This document shows, piece after piece, positions 53,838-62,530 of a stretch of 64,000 bases of DNA. The notes beneath the pieces are model-generated. The model made no database searches. It was not told the origin of the DNA and was given only the letters and a program-made list of their open reading frames with translations. The stretch lies in NCBI RefSeq assembly GCF_029948125.1, contig NZ_JASAMB010000001.1:372001-436000 (forward strand), in the 5' to 3' direction. A program made the position numbers and the translations under genes. The DNA comes from Catellatospora sp. KI3. GTDB lineage: Bacteria > Actinomycetota > Actinomycetes > Mycobacteriales > Micromonosporaceae. Numbering within the stretch: the first letter of the stretch is position 1; each line of letters opens with the position of its first letter.

Positions 53838-54989
53838 TCACCGAATCACCGTCGGCGGGCGGGCACCGAGGAAGAAGATGCCCGGGAAACCCCGGGTCTC
53901 GAACCCGTCGCTGGGGTTGCGGCGCAGCGTCGAGTGCTCGATGCGCAGCGTGCCGGTACGGTCGTTGCTGACGAAGAAGATCGCGCCGCCGCCCTCGCGG
54001 GCGTGGTTGTCCTCGATGACCGTCCCCGCCACCCGGATGGTGAACAGGTTCCCGTCGGCGTAGATCGCGCCGCCGCTGCCGCCGCCCGGGGTGCCCGAGC
54101 GGGCCGGATTGGCGCCGCGGCCGATCGCCGAGTTGTGGCTGAAGACGCTGTTCAGCACGGTCCACGAGACGCCGATGCTGCTCAGCGCGCCGCCGTTGGC
54201 GCAGCTGCCGCCCAGGCCCTTGGCCCCGCCGAAGGTGCTGTTCACGACGTACACGGGCTGGTTGTGGAACTGGCTGAGCACCCGCACCGCGGCGCCGCCG
54301 AGGTCCGGGCCGGTGCCGTCGCAGCGGTTGCGGACGAACCGCGAGTTAACGATCTTGAACCGTCCGCCGCGTACGAAGATGGCGCCACCGCCGCCGCCCT
54401 CGGCCGTCTCGCCGGTGGAGTCGCCGTCGGCGAAGGTCAGGTTCTGCACCGTGAGCTGCGGGTGGTCCTGGTCCTGGCAGTGCGAGGTGGTCCAGCCCTG
54501 CGCCTGGTCGCAGGTGTTCATGTACAGGATCCGCCGTTTGCCGCCGCCGCTCAGGGTGACCAGGCCGCCGCCGTCGAGCACGATGCGCGGACCGTGGCCG
54601 TTGCGGATCTTCGCGGTGGCGGTCATCGTGATCGTCACCGGCGCCGGGCCGCAGTCGAACGTGATCACGCCCCCGGCCGCGACCGCCTTCACCACGGCCT
54701 GCGAGGTGCAGCTGGCCGGGGTCCCGGTGCCGACGACCCGGTTCGGACGCGAGGTGTCGACCGCCCGCGCCTCGGCCGGCACCGGCGCCCCGCCCTTCGG
54801 GTTGCCCGGCGCGAACGGGGGCCGGGACGGGGAAGGGCTCACCGCGGCGGCGGACGGCGCGGCGCTCGGGACGGCGGCGCCCGGCGCGGGCACCCAGCCC
54901 GGGGCGGCTTCGGGCGCGGAATCGCATCCGGCCAGGGCGGACGCCGTGGCGAGGACGAGCAGCAGACGCGGCAGAGGGCGAGGCGGCAC
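53838..54989 (-). CDS. Right-handed beta-helix lipoprotein
   Basis: 383 aa. Lipobox ALAGC at about residues 18-22, a Pro/Ala/Ser-rich linker to about 75, then repeating coils of a parallel beta-helix (VQNLTFADGDS, FKIVNSRFVRNRC, VYVVNSTFGGAKG, TVLNSVFSHNSAIG, LRIEHSTLRRNP). Such folds bind or cleave polysaccharides such as pectin; no catalytic residues could be assigned. Confidence 0.85.
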   Translation of the reverse strand: MPPRPLPRLLLVLATASALAGCDSAPEAAPGWVPAPGAAVPSAAPSAAAVSPSPSRPPFAPGNPKGGAPVPAEARAVDTSRPNRVVGTGTPASCTSQAVVKAVAAGGVITFDCGPAPVTITMTATAKIRNGHGPRIVLDGGGLVTLSGGGKRRILYMNTCDQAQGWTTSHCQDQDHPQLTVQNLTFADGDSTGETAEGGGGGAIFVRGGRFKIVNSRFVRNRCDGTGPDLGGAAVRVLSQFHNQPVYVVNSTFGGAKGLGGSCANGGALSSIGVSWTVLNSVFSHNSAIGRGANPARSGTPGGGSGGAIYADGNLFTIRVAGTVIEDNHAREGGGAIFFVSNDRTGTLRIEHSTLRRNPSDGFETRGFPGIFFLGARPPTVIR

Positions 54990-55041
54990 GCGACGATGCT
55001 AGAGCGGTACCGCGTGCGGCACGACTCGGGCGGTGGGACGG

Positions 55042-55518
55042 TCAGGAGGTGCGCGCGGGCGTCGGCGTGGCCAGGGCGCCGCAGATGGCGATCATCTGGT
55101 CGGACAGCTCGTCGATGCGAGAGACGTCCAGCTCCTGCAGGTCCTTGAGCGTGTCGAGCTGCTTGCCCTGGGTCTCGAACTCGTCGGCGAGCTCGCCCAG
55201 CGTCTTGCGTACGTCGGCGGCGTCGGCGCCGGCCGCGTCCTTGCGCAGGTCCTCGGCGAGCGCGACCAGCGCGTCACCGGCCTTGCGCACGGACTTCTCC
55301 GCACCGCTGAGGTCACCGGAGTCGGCGGCCTGGGTGACGTCGGACAGCTCCGCGGCGAAGTCGGTCAGGCCGTCCTCCACCGTCTTGGCCGTCTTCACGC
55401 AGACTGCCGGGGTGGGCTCAGCGCTGCCCGGGACGGCGGCGGCCGGGGCGGCGGCCAGGGTCGCGGCCGCCAGGGCGGTGGTGGCGAGGATGGCGGCTCT
55501 ACTGCAGAGGCGTCGCAT
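55042..55518 (-). CDS. Secreted helical protein, unknown function
   Basis: 158 aa. Signal peptide (AAILATTALAAATLAAAPAAA); the mature part is almost all amphipathic helix (FAAELSDVTQAADSGDLSGA, LVALAEDLRKDAAG, LGELADEFETQGKQLDTLKD), bounded by two cysteines (AVCVK, AICGA) that may close a helical bundle. Strong ribosome binding site GAGGAGG. Confidence 0.8.
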   Translation of the reverse strand: MRRLCSRAAILATTALAAATLAAAPAAAVPGSAEPTPAVCVKTAKTVEDGLTDFAAELSDVTQAADSGDLSGAEKSVRKAGDALVALAEDLRKDAAGADAADVRKTLGELADEFETQGKQLDTLKDLQELDVSRIDELSDQMIAICGALATPTPARTS

Positions 55519-55676
55519 GACGTCCTCCTCACGGGGCCAGGGCGCCGGCTGGGAGAGCCAGCCCCAAGACGTCCATTCTGCGCGCCGCCCGGCTGAACAC
55601 CACGAACTACCGCAAATCCCGCTCACCCGGCCGCCACCTCCGGTAACCTCCGCCCGCCGCGCATTGGACGGCGGTT

Positions 55677-55726
55677 GGGAAGGGGCCCCTCTACTACGGA
55701 AAGCGATAAGAAGGGGCCCTTCCTTA
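55677..55726. repeat. 50-bp GGAAGGGGCCC palindromic repeat / terminator, copy 2
   Basis: Inverse of the element at 52124. Its TAA, read on the minus strand, is the stop codon of the amidohydrolase gene, so the gene ends inside the repeat, which then forms the terminator hairpin. Confidence 0.8.
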
Positions 55727-56974
55727 CCTCGGGAACTGGGGGGTGAGGGCGTCCGGGGCGACCAGCGGGACGTTGAGCAGCTCCCGGACCGCCCGCTCAC
55801 GTGCGGTAAGCGCAGCCCGCTGCGCGTCGGTGAGCGGGATCCACGGCGCCGGGGCGGCGGGCAGGGCCGGGGGCAGCAGCCGTCCGCCCAGGTAGGTCGC
55901 CTCGTTGCGCAGCCGCAGCGGGGCGGTGCGCCGCTGGTCGTGTACGTCGGCCAGCTCGAACGCGCCCTGCTCGACGGTGAAGACGGCGACGTCGGCGGGC
56001 GCGCCGGGGCGCAGGGTGCCGGTGCCCGGCGGCAGCGCGAGGGCGCGCGCCGGGGCGATCGTGGTCGCCTCGACCACCTGCTCCAGGCTCATCCCGACGG
56101 CGAGCAGCTTGGCCATCGTGGTCGGCAGGTCGAACACCGGTCCATGCTGCGAGCGCCCGTGCAGGTCGGTGGAGATGGTGTGCGGCGGCATCCCGGCCGC
56201 GAGCTGCGCCTCCACTACGTCGAAGGCGAACCCGCCGGCCCCGTGCCCGACGTCGAACAGCACGCCCCGGTCGTACGCGGCGCGCAGGGCGGGGTCCAGG
56301 GCGGCGGCGTCGTTGGCGAAACCGCTGGCGCAGTGGGTGACGATGTCGCCGGGGCGCAGCAGCGGCAGCAGCTCGCCGACGGTGGGCGGGGGCACGCCGA
56401 TGTGCACCATCACCGGTACGCCGCAGGCCCTGCCGACGGCCAGCGCGCGGCGCAGCGGTTCGAGTCCGCTCGGGCCGACGGCGTTGTGGTCGATGCGCGC
56501 CTTGATGCCGACGACCAGGTCGCGGTTGGCCTCGACCGTGCGGACGGCCAGGTCGGGGTCGCAGTTGTCGAGGTCGCGGGCCTCGCCGGTGGCGGCGGCC
56601 AGGCCCGGCCCGGCGATGTTGAGCAGGACCGGCACGCGTACCCGGTGGGCGGCGACGGCGGTGCGCAGCGCGTCGAGCGTGTAGGCGCCCGCCGAACCGG
56701 CGTCGACCCAGGTGGTGACCCCGGAGCACCAGGCGGTCGGGGCGGGGTCGATGCCCCAGTACGTGGCGCCGCCGAAGACGTGCGTGTGCAGGTCGACCAG
56801 GCCCGGGGTGACCAGGCGGCCGGCCGCGTCGACGACCTCGCGGGCCGCCTCGCGGGGCAGGCCGGGGCCGACCTCGGCGATCAGCCCGGCGCGGATGCCG
56901 ACGTCGAGGACACCGGCGTGGCCGCCGCCGGGGTCGAGCACGCGTCCGCCGGCCAGCAACAGGTCGTACCGCAT
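55724..56974 (-). CDS. Amidohydrolase/deacetylase family metallohydrolase
   Basis: 416 aa. Metal-binding HxH in VDLHTHVFGG (His63 and His65), likely carboxylated Lys in VVGIKARIDHNAVG, metal His in VMVHIGVPPP and THCASGF, and Asp in TISTDLHG. This matches the EF_0837-like deacetylases related to N-acyl-amino-acid or dihydroorotase-type enzymes; the substrate is unknown. It starts 9 bp after the HAD gene stop, so sulfatase, HAD and amidohydrolase form one leftward operon. Confidence 0.88.
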   Translation of the reverse strand: MRYDLLLAGGRVLDPGGGHAGVLDVGIRAGLIAEVGPGLPREAAREVVDAAGRLVTPGLVDLHTHVFGGATYWGIDPAPTAWCSGVTTWVDAGSAGAYTLDALRTAVAAHRVRVPVLLNIAGPGLAAATGEARDLDNCDPDLAVRTVEANRDLVVGIKARIDHNAVGPSGLEPLRRALAVGRACGVPVMVHIGVPPPTVGELLPLLRPGDIVTHCASGFANDAAALDPALRAAYDRGVLFDVGHGAGGFAFDVVEAQLAAGMPPHTISTDLHGRSQHGPVFDLPTTMAKLLAVGMSLEQVVEATTIAPARALALPPGTGTLRPGAPADVAVFTVEQGAFELADVHDQRRTAPLRLRNEATYLGGRLLPPALPAAPAPWIPLTDAQRAALTARERAVRELLNVPLVAPDALTPQFPR

Positions 56975-56983
56975 GGGGCGAGG

Positions 56984-57892
56984 TTAGCGGTCAGGGGCGA
57001 AGATCTGCGTCCAGTCGGCGCGCATGCTGACCACCGTCCAGCCCTCGCGCCGGGCCACGTCGGTGATCGGCTCGTCCTCGGCGAAGGAGACGGCTTTCGA
57101 GGTGTACGCGTACTCGCGCTCGGCGTCGTCGTGGTCGAGCAGCAGCGCCAGGCTGGGCGGGCCCGCCGCGGCGGCGTACTCCAGCATCTGCCGGTCGCCG
57201 CCGGAGTTGCCCGCGGCGAACACCGGCCGCCGCCCGAGCTGGGTCTGGATGTGCTCGACCTTGGCCGGACCCTCGTTGACCTCGCCGTACGCCTCGGCGG
57301 TGCGCTCCAGCGCGGGGTGCCCGTCGTGCTCGGCGTAGTGGTACTCCACCAGCGTGCCGACCACGTCGTCGGGCGCGACGCCGTAGAGCTGCGCGCTGAC
57401 CGCCCGAACGAACTCGGTGCCGCCGCCGGTGACCACGAACACGGAGAACTCGTGCGCCCGCAGCGCGCCGAGCAGCTCCCGCATCGGCTGGTAGACCAGC
57501 TTCGGGTAGCGCACGCCCCGCGGGTGCGTCGCCGTGGCCATGAACCGGTGCACCCGGTCGGTGAACTCCTCCGGGGTCAGGCCCGCGCACAGTTCGAGCA
57601 GCGCCATCGCCACCCGCTGCAGGCCCAGTTCACCCAGCGCCGTCTTGTCGTCGTTCAGCAGCGCCCGGTATTCGGGACGGTCCGCCCTGGCCGGGTCGGC
57701 GGCCACGGCGTCGTGCAGCTGGGCGACGAGGAAGTCGTACTGGACGTAGCCCGGTTTCTCGCACCAGAGCGTGCCGTCGTTGTCGAGCACGGCGACGCGC
57801 TGGGCTACGGGCAGGTCCCGCGACGCGGCGAGGAATGCCTCGATCGCGTCGCGGGTCGGCCCGGGCCGCCACGACGGCAGCAGATCGATCAT
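56984..57892 (-). CDS. HAD-superfamily phosphatase
   Basis: 302 aa. HAD motif I DNDGT (Asp37, Asp39) in VAVLDNDGTLWCEKP, motif II VVTGGGTEF, motif III/IV FAAGNSGGDRQML, as in phosphoserine-phosphatase-like proteins. Its ATG shares one base with the sulfatase stop (TGATG), so the two are translated together, which suggests a joint function. Confidence 0.88.
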   Translation of the reverse strand: MIDLLPSWRPGPTRDAIEAFLAASRDLPVAQRVAVLDNDGTLWCEKPGYVQYDFLVAQLHDAVAADPARADRPEYRALLNDDKTALGELGLQRVAMALLELCAGLTPEEFTDRVHRFMATATHPRGVRYPKLVYQPMRELLGALRAHEFSVFVVTGGGTEFVRAVSAQLYGVAPDDVVGTLVEYHYAEHDGHPALERTAEAYGEVNEGPAKVEHIQTQLGRRPVFAAGNSGGDRQMLEYAAAAGPPSLALLLDHDDAEREYAYTSKAVSFAEDEPITDVARREGWTVVSMRADWTQIFAPDR

Positions 57893-59757
57893 CAGTGGCT
57901 CCCGATGCCTTCCAGCATCTTCTTCATGACCTGGTCGACGGTGAAGCTCGCCGCCTCCTGCCGCGGCGGGAACTCGCGGAACGAGGCGAGGAACTCGGCC
58001 ACGATCTTCTGCGACGCCGCCACCATGTACGCCCGGTCCAGCAGCCAGGTGTAGTAGCTGTTGGAGGTGATGTCGGCCCGTTCGAACGGGTCGGTACGCA
58101 GGTTGAATATCTTCGGCACCCGCAGCGCGACGAACGGCTCGGCCCAGATCCGCAGCGTGCCCTGGGCTCGCTGCTCCATGAAGACCAGCTTCCAGTTGTC
58201 GAACCGCACGGCGGTCAGGTCGCCGTCGTCGGAGAAGTAGAAGAAGCCGTCGCGGGGCGACTCCTCCTCTTCCCCGGTCAGGTACGGCAGCGCGTTGTAA
58301 CCGTCCAGGTGGACCTTGAACGGCTTGCCCGCGAACTCCGTGCCCGCCTTCAGCCGCTCGACCACGTCCGGGTCACCTGCGGCGGCCAGCAGGGTCGGGA
58401 ACATGTCCAGGTGGGCGACGATGTCGTTGGCCACCCAGCCGGGGCGGATGCGGCCGGGCCAGCGCAGGATCGACGGCACCCGGTAGGCGCCCTCCCAGTT
58501 GGAGTTCTTCTCGTTGCGGAACGGCGTCATGCCGCCGTCCGGCCAGGTGTTCATGTGCGGACCGTTGTCGGTGCTGTACATGACGATCGTGTCGTCGGTG
58601 AGGCCCAGCCGGTCCAGCACCGCCAGCAGCTCGCCGACCAGCCGGTCGTGGTCGACCATGACGTCGTGGTAGTCCGACTGCCACCGGCCCGCCTGCCCCT
58701 TGATCTCCCGGCGCGGATGGGTCTTGAAGTGCATGTGCGTGGTGTTGAACCACATGAAGAACGGCGTGTCGGCGGCCGCCTGCCGCTCGATGAAGTCGGT
58801 GGCGTGGGCCAGCACCTCGTCGTCGATGGTCTCCATCCGCTTGCGGGTGAGCGGGCCGGTGTCCTCGATCCGCTGGGTGCCGTCCGGGTTCGCCCAGCAG
58901 TGCAGCACGCCGCGCGGGCCGAAGTTGCGCCGGAAGTTCGGGAAGTCGTTCGGGTTCGGGTAGTCGTCCTGCTCCGGCTCCTCCTCGGCGTTGAGGTGGT
59001 ACAGGTTGCCGAAGAACTCGTCGAAGCCGTGCAGGGTCGGCAGGAACTCGTCCTTGTCGCCGAAGTGGTTCTTGCCGAACTGGCCGGTGGCGTACCCGAG
59101 CGGCTTGAGCGCCTCCGCGATGGTCGGGTCCTCCTTGCGGATGCCCAGGTCCGCACCTGGTACGCCGACCTTGGACAGGCCGGTGCGGAACACGGACTGG
59201 CCGGTGATGAACGCGGCCCGGCCCGCGGTGCAGCTCTGCTCGCCGTAGTAGTCGGTGAAGCGGACGCCCTCGTCGGCGAGGCGGTCGATGTTGGGCGTGC
59301 GGTAGCCCATCAGCCCGTCGCTGTAGCAGCTCAGGTTGGTGATGCCGATGTCGTCGCCCCAGATGACCAGGATGTTCGGCTGGCTCGCGGACGTGCCCCG
59401 GTCGCCGGCCGCCTCGCGTGGCGCGGTCTTGGCCGCTTTGACCGCCTTGGCCGCGCCCTTCTTCGCCGGGGCGCTCGGGGCGGGGCCTGACGCGGCCCTC
59501 TTCCGGGGCGCCGGGGCGGAGCCCGCCGCGGCGGCCGCCTTCTTGGCCGCGACCTTCCTGGTCGCGGCCCGCTCCGCGGCCACGGGTGGCTCGAACACCA
59601 CCGCCGTGGCGGGGGCCTTCTTCGTCGCGGACGCCTTCTTCACGGCCGTGGCGTTCTTCGCCGCCGGGGCCTTCTGGGCCGCCGACGTCTTCCTGGCGGT
59701 CGCCTTCGCGGCGGGCGCCCGGCCAGCCGCGGCCCCAGCCGCCTGCTTGCGCGCCAT
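57892..59757 (-). CDS. Formylglycine-dependent sulfatase with Ala/Lys-rich N-terminal tail
   Basis: 621 aa. Sulfatase core from about residue 126: metal Asp135-Asp136 (IWGDDIGI), activation site Cys176 in CTAGR, which fits the C-x-(P/A)-x-R motif for conversion to formylglycine, and TDNGPHMNTW. The first 120 residues are Ala/Lys/Pro-rich, like a histone-H1 tail (KKASATKKAPA, KKGAAKAVKAAK), with no signal peptide. A GGAGGTGAT ribosome binding site precedes the ATG at 59757. The activating enzyme is encoded at 61421. Confidence 0.93.
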   Translation of the reverse strand: MARKQAAGAAAGRAPAAKATARKTSAAQKAPAAKNATAVKKASATKKAPATAVVFEPPVAAERAATRKVAAKKAAAAAGSAPAPRKRAASGPAPSAPAKKGAAKAVKAAKTAPREAAGDRGTSASQPNILVIWGDDIGITNLSCYSDGLMGYRTPNIDRLADEGVRFTDYYGEQSCTAGRAAFITGQSVFRTGLSKVGVPGADLGIRKEDPTIAEALKPLGYATGQFGKNHFGDKDEFLPTLHGFDEFFGNLYHLNAEEEPEQDDYPNPNDFPNFRRNFGPRGVLHCWANPDGTQRIEDTGPLTRKRMETIDDEVLAHATDFIERQAAADTPFFMWFNTTHMHFKTHPRREIKGQAGRWQSDYHDVMVDHDRLVGELLAVLDRLGLTDDTIVMYSTDNGPHMNTWPDGGMTPFRNEKNSNWEGAYRVPSILRWPGRIRPGWVANDIVAHLDMFPTLLAAAGDPDVVERLKAGTEFAGKPFKVHLDGYNALPYLTGEEEESPRDGFFYFSDDGDLTAVRFDNWKLVFMEQRAQGTLRIWAEPFVALRVPKIFNLRTDPFERADITSNSYYTWLLDRAYMVAASQKIVAEFLASFREFPPRQEAASFTVDQVMKKMLEGIGSH

Positions 59758-59780
59758 GATCACCTCCGGTTGGGGACGCT

Positions 59781-59840
59781 GCACTTTCGCCGAAACTGCA
59801 TGAATGACCGGGCCGATTGCCGCACTTTCCCCGAAAGTGC
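59781..59840. repeat. 60-bp double-palindrome repeat, copy 3
   Basis: Arms of GCACTTTC...GAAAGTGC type: position 4 is C and its partner G, the reverse of copies 1 and 2, so pairing is kept. The inner stem is weaker. It lies 23 bp before the sulfatase start, probably in its 5' leader. Confidence 0.75.
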
Positions 59841-59956
59841 AGCAGGAGCAAGGCACTCGTTCGCCCAGTATTGCGGGATGAAAATCACTTGATCTCATGT
59901 TTCGGGCAAATTGGGCAGAGCCGCAGCCGGAGTGGCGGTGGGCGCGTTGACGCTGC

Positions 59957-60661
59957 GTGGGGGCACTGGAGGCGGCGGCGTGGGGTGCGTTCGGAGCGTC
60001 GTCGCTACTCATCGGAGCGTGGCTGGCGCTGCACTGGCGGGCGCCGCGCGGCACGGTCGGCATGGTCATGGGCTTCGGCGCCGGGGCACTGCTCGCCGCC
60101 ATCGCGTACGAGCTGATCCCGAGCGGCTTCGGCGCCGACGCCTGGCTGTTCGCCGCCTTCGGCCTGGGCGCGGTCGTCTTCTACCGGCTCGACCGGGCCG
60201 TCACCAGGCGCGTCAGCCCCGGCGCGGGCTCGGCCCAGCGGTCGATCGCGCTCGGCGCGCTGCTGGACGGCATTCCGGAGTCGATGGTGCTGGGCATGAG
60301 CGTGGCGCAGGGCGGCACGGTCGGGGTGGCGTTCCTGGCCGCCGTGTTCCTGTCCAACCTGCCCGAGTCGCTGGGCGCGACCAGCACCATGGGCGCGACC
60401 GGGGGCGGCCCGCACCGGCCGTACCGGATCTGGTGGCTCATCGTCGGGCTGTCCGCCCTGGCCGCCGCCGTCGGGTACACGGTGGTCACGCTGCTGCCGA
60501 GTGCGGACGGGACCTACGCCGAGGCGTTCGCGGCCGGGGCGGTGCTGACCATGCTCGCCGATTCGATGATCCCGGAGGCGTACGCGCAGGGCGGCAAGGC
60601 GACGGGGCTGCTCACGGTGCTCGGCTTCGCGGTGGCCGGTGCGCTGTCCGCGATGGCGTAG
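59957..60661 (+). CDS. ZIP-like metal transporter
   Basis: 234 aa, seven to eight helices. GALLDGIPESMVLG and FLSNLPESLGA resemble the metal-site helices of ZIP family permeases (HxxxE-type positions are D/N-P-E here). GTG start at 59957; the ribosome binding site is weak. Moves divalent metals; sulfatases need Ca2+ or Mg2+, but no link is proven. Confidence 0.8.
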   Translation: MGALEAAAWGAFGASSLLIGAWLALHWRAPRGTVGMVMGFGAGALLAAIAYELIPSGFGADAWLFAAFGLGAVVFYRLDRAVTRRVSPGAGSAQRSIALGALLDGIPESMVLGMSVAQGGTVGVAFLAAVFLSNLPESLGATSTMGATGGGPHRPYRIWWLIVGLSALAAAVGYTVVTLLPSADGTYAEAFAAGAVLTMLADSMIPEAYAQGGKATGLLTVLGFAVAGALSAMA

Positions 60662-60794
60662 CGCTGTCGCGGTGAGTGGCGCCGTCGCGATGGCCTAGCG
60701 GCGGTCGATGATCGCACTAATTCAGGAAAAGACGTCTAACTACGCATACCGTGCATAGTCTGTGGTTCGAACGACTCTGCGCAGGGAGGTCCGG

Positions 60795-61424
60795 ATGAGC
60801 ACCACCACGGGCAACACCGGCATCGACGGGCCCCGGCCCGGCGAGACGCTCTACGGGCAGGAGCTGGCCCAGCTCACCAAGGTGCCCTGGTGGCTGTTCC
60901 TGATCACCGGCGTGTGCTGGATCATCATCAGCTGGTGGGTGCTGGCGTTCAACACCCGCAGCATCAACACCATCGCCACGCTGACCGGCATCGTCATCCT
61001 GGTCGCCGCCGTCGCCGAGCTGTTCCAGGCGTTCTACGCGCCCGGCTGGCGCTGGCTGCACGCCGTGCTGGGCATCCTGTTCCTGTTCACCGGCTTCATC
61101 TGCTGGATCAACCCGGGCAAGACCGTGTTCTGGCTGGCCGCCTTCATCGGCTGGTACCTGCTGTTCAAGGGCGCCGCCGACATCGTGCTGGCGTTCATGA
61201 CCAAACGCGAGCACGACGGCTGGTGGCTCGGCCTGATCATCGGCATCATCGAGATGATCCTGGGCTTCTGGGCGGCGGGCCGCTTCGCCCGGTCGTTCGG
61301 CCTGCTCATCGTGCTGGTCGGCGTCATCGCGCTGACCCGCGCCATCACCGACTTCATCATGGCCTTCCGCATCCGGGAGCTGAACCACCGGGCCCGGGAG
61401 CTGACCGGAACGGCGCCCAGGTGA
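60795..61424 (+). CDS. HdeD/DUF308 family membrane protein
   Basis: 209 aa, six helices (WWLFLITGVCWIIISWWVLAF, TLTGIVILVAAVAELFQAF, AVLGILFLFTGFICWINP, IIGIIEMILGFWAAG). Ribosome binding site GGGAGG 5 nt before the ATG. Its stop overlaps the start of the FGE gene (GTGA), so it is co-translated with it; the role beside FGE is unknown. Confidence 0.88.
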   Translation: MSTTTGNTGIDGPRPGETLYGQELAQLTKVPWWLFLITGVCWIIISWWVLAFNTRSINTIATLTGIVILVAAVAELFQAFYAPGWRWLHAVLGILFLFTGFICWINPGKTVFWLAAFIGWYLLFKGAADIVLAFMTKREHDGWWLGLIIGIIEMILGFWAAGRFARSFGLLIVLVGVIALTRAITDFIMAFRIRELNHRARELTGTAPR

Positions 61425-62479
61425 CCCGCACGGCCGCCGACAAGCCCGTCAACGGCGTCGCCCCCGGCGACGCCGCTGCCCTGCCCGAGCCCGACGACCC
61501 GACGCTGACCATCCCGGCCGTCCCGGCCGACCAGCAGGCCGGCTACCGCGAACCGCCCCGGCCGGGCATGGCGTGGATCCCCGGCGGCACCTTCCGGATG
61601 GGCTCCGACCGGCACTACCCGGAGGAGGCGCCCGCGCATCCGGTGACGGTCGCGGGGTTCTGGATGGACCGGTGCACGGTGACCAACGCCGAGTTCGCCC
61701 GGTTCGTACGCGAGACGGGGCACGTCACGCTCGCCGAGACCGCCCCGGACGCCGCCGACTACCCCGGCGCCGACCCGGCGCTGCTGGTGCCCGCCTCGGT
61801 GGTGTTCGTCAAGCCGTCACGCCGCGTCGACCTGCGCGACATCGGCAACTGGTGGCACTTCGTACCGGGCGCGGACTGGCGCCACCCGTACGGCCCCACC
61901 TCCTCGATCGACGGGCTCGACGACCACCCCGTGGTGCATGTGGCCTGGGCCGACGTCGCCGCGTACGCCCGCTGGGCCGGGGGCGACCTGCCGACCGAGG
62001 CCGAGTGGGAGTTCGCCGCGTGCGGCGGGCGCGCCGAGCCTCCCGAGTACGCCTGGGGCGACGAGCTGACCCCGGGCGGCGTGCACCTGGCCAACGTGTG
62101 GCAGGGCGAGTTCCCGGTGCTCAACCTGTGCGCCGACGGGTACGAGCACACCGCGCCCGTCGGCTCGTTCCCGCCGAACCTGTACGGGCTGTCCGACATG
62201 ATCGGCAACGTGTGGGAGTGGACCTCGGACTGGTTCGGGCCGTACCAGCAGGCTGCCCAGGCGTGCTGCGCCCCGGCCGACCCGCGCGGCGCCCGCGAGC
62301 AGGACAGCTACGACCCGGCCCTGCCCGGGGTGCGCATCCCGCGGCGGGTGCTCAAGGGCGGCTCGTTCCTGTGCGCGCCGAACTACTGCCGCCGCTACCG
62401 TCCCGCCGCCCGGATGCCGCAGGCCGTCGACACCTCCACCTGCCATCTGGGCTTCCGGCTGGTGGTGCGCCCCGGCTGA
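61421..62479 (+). CDS. Formylglycine-generating enzyme (SUMF1 family)
   Basis: 352 aa. WIPGGTFRMGSDRHYPEEAP, WMDRCTVTNAEFARFV, LPTEAEWEFAACGG, IGNVWEWTSDWF and the copper-binding active-site Cys pair C318/C323 in KGGSFLCAPNYCRRYRPAAR match SUMF1-type FGE. It oxidises the sulfatase Cys in C-x-(P/A)-x-R to formylglycine. The sulfatase with such a site is encoded at 57892. The GTG start overlaps the HdeD stop by 4 bp. Confidence 0.94.
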   Translation: MTRTAADKPVNGVAPGDAAALPEPDDPTLTIPAVPADQQAGYREPPRPGMAWIPGGTFRMGSDRHYPEEAPAHPVTVAGFWMDRCTVTNAEFARFVRETGHVTLAETAPDAADYPGADPALLVPASVVFVKPSRRVDLRDIGNWWHFVPGADWRHPYGPTSSIDGLDDHPVVHVAWADVAAYARWAGGDLPTEAEWEFAACGGRAEPPEYAWGDELTPGGVHLANVWQGEFPVLNLCADGYEHTAPVGSFPPNLYGLSDMIGNVWEWTSDWFGPYQQAAQACCAPADPRGAREQDSYDPALPGVRIPRRVLKGGSFLCAPNYCRRYRPAARMPQAVDTSTCHLGFRLVVRPG

Positions 62480-62530
62480 GCGCGCACCCCGGGACCACGC
62501 AGGTGGCGCGGGTTGGGGAGGATGGTCGCC

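Noticed and set aside
57892-60102. N-terminal extension of the sulfatase to 60102
   Set aside because: The extra frame crosses a 60-bp repeat and the ZIP gene start; the ATG at 59757 has a strong GGAGGTGAT ribosome binding site.
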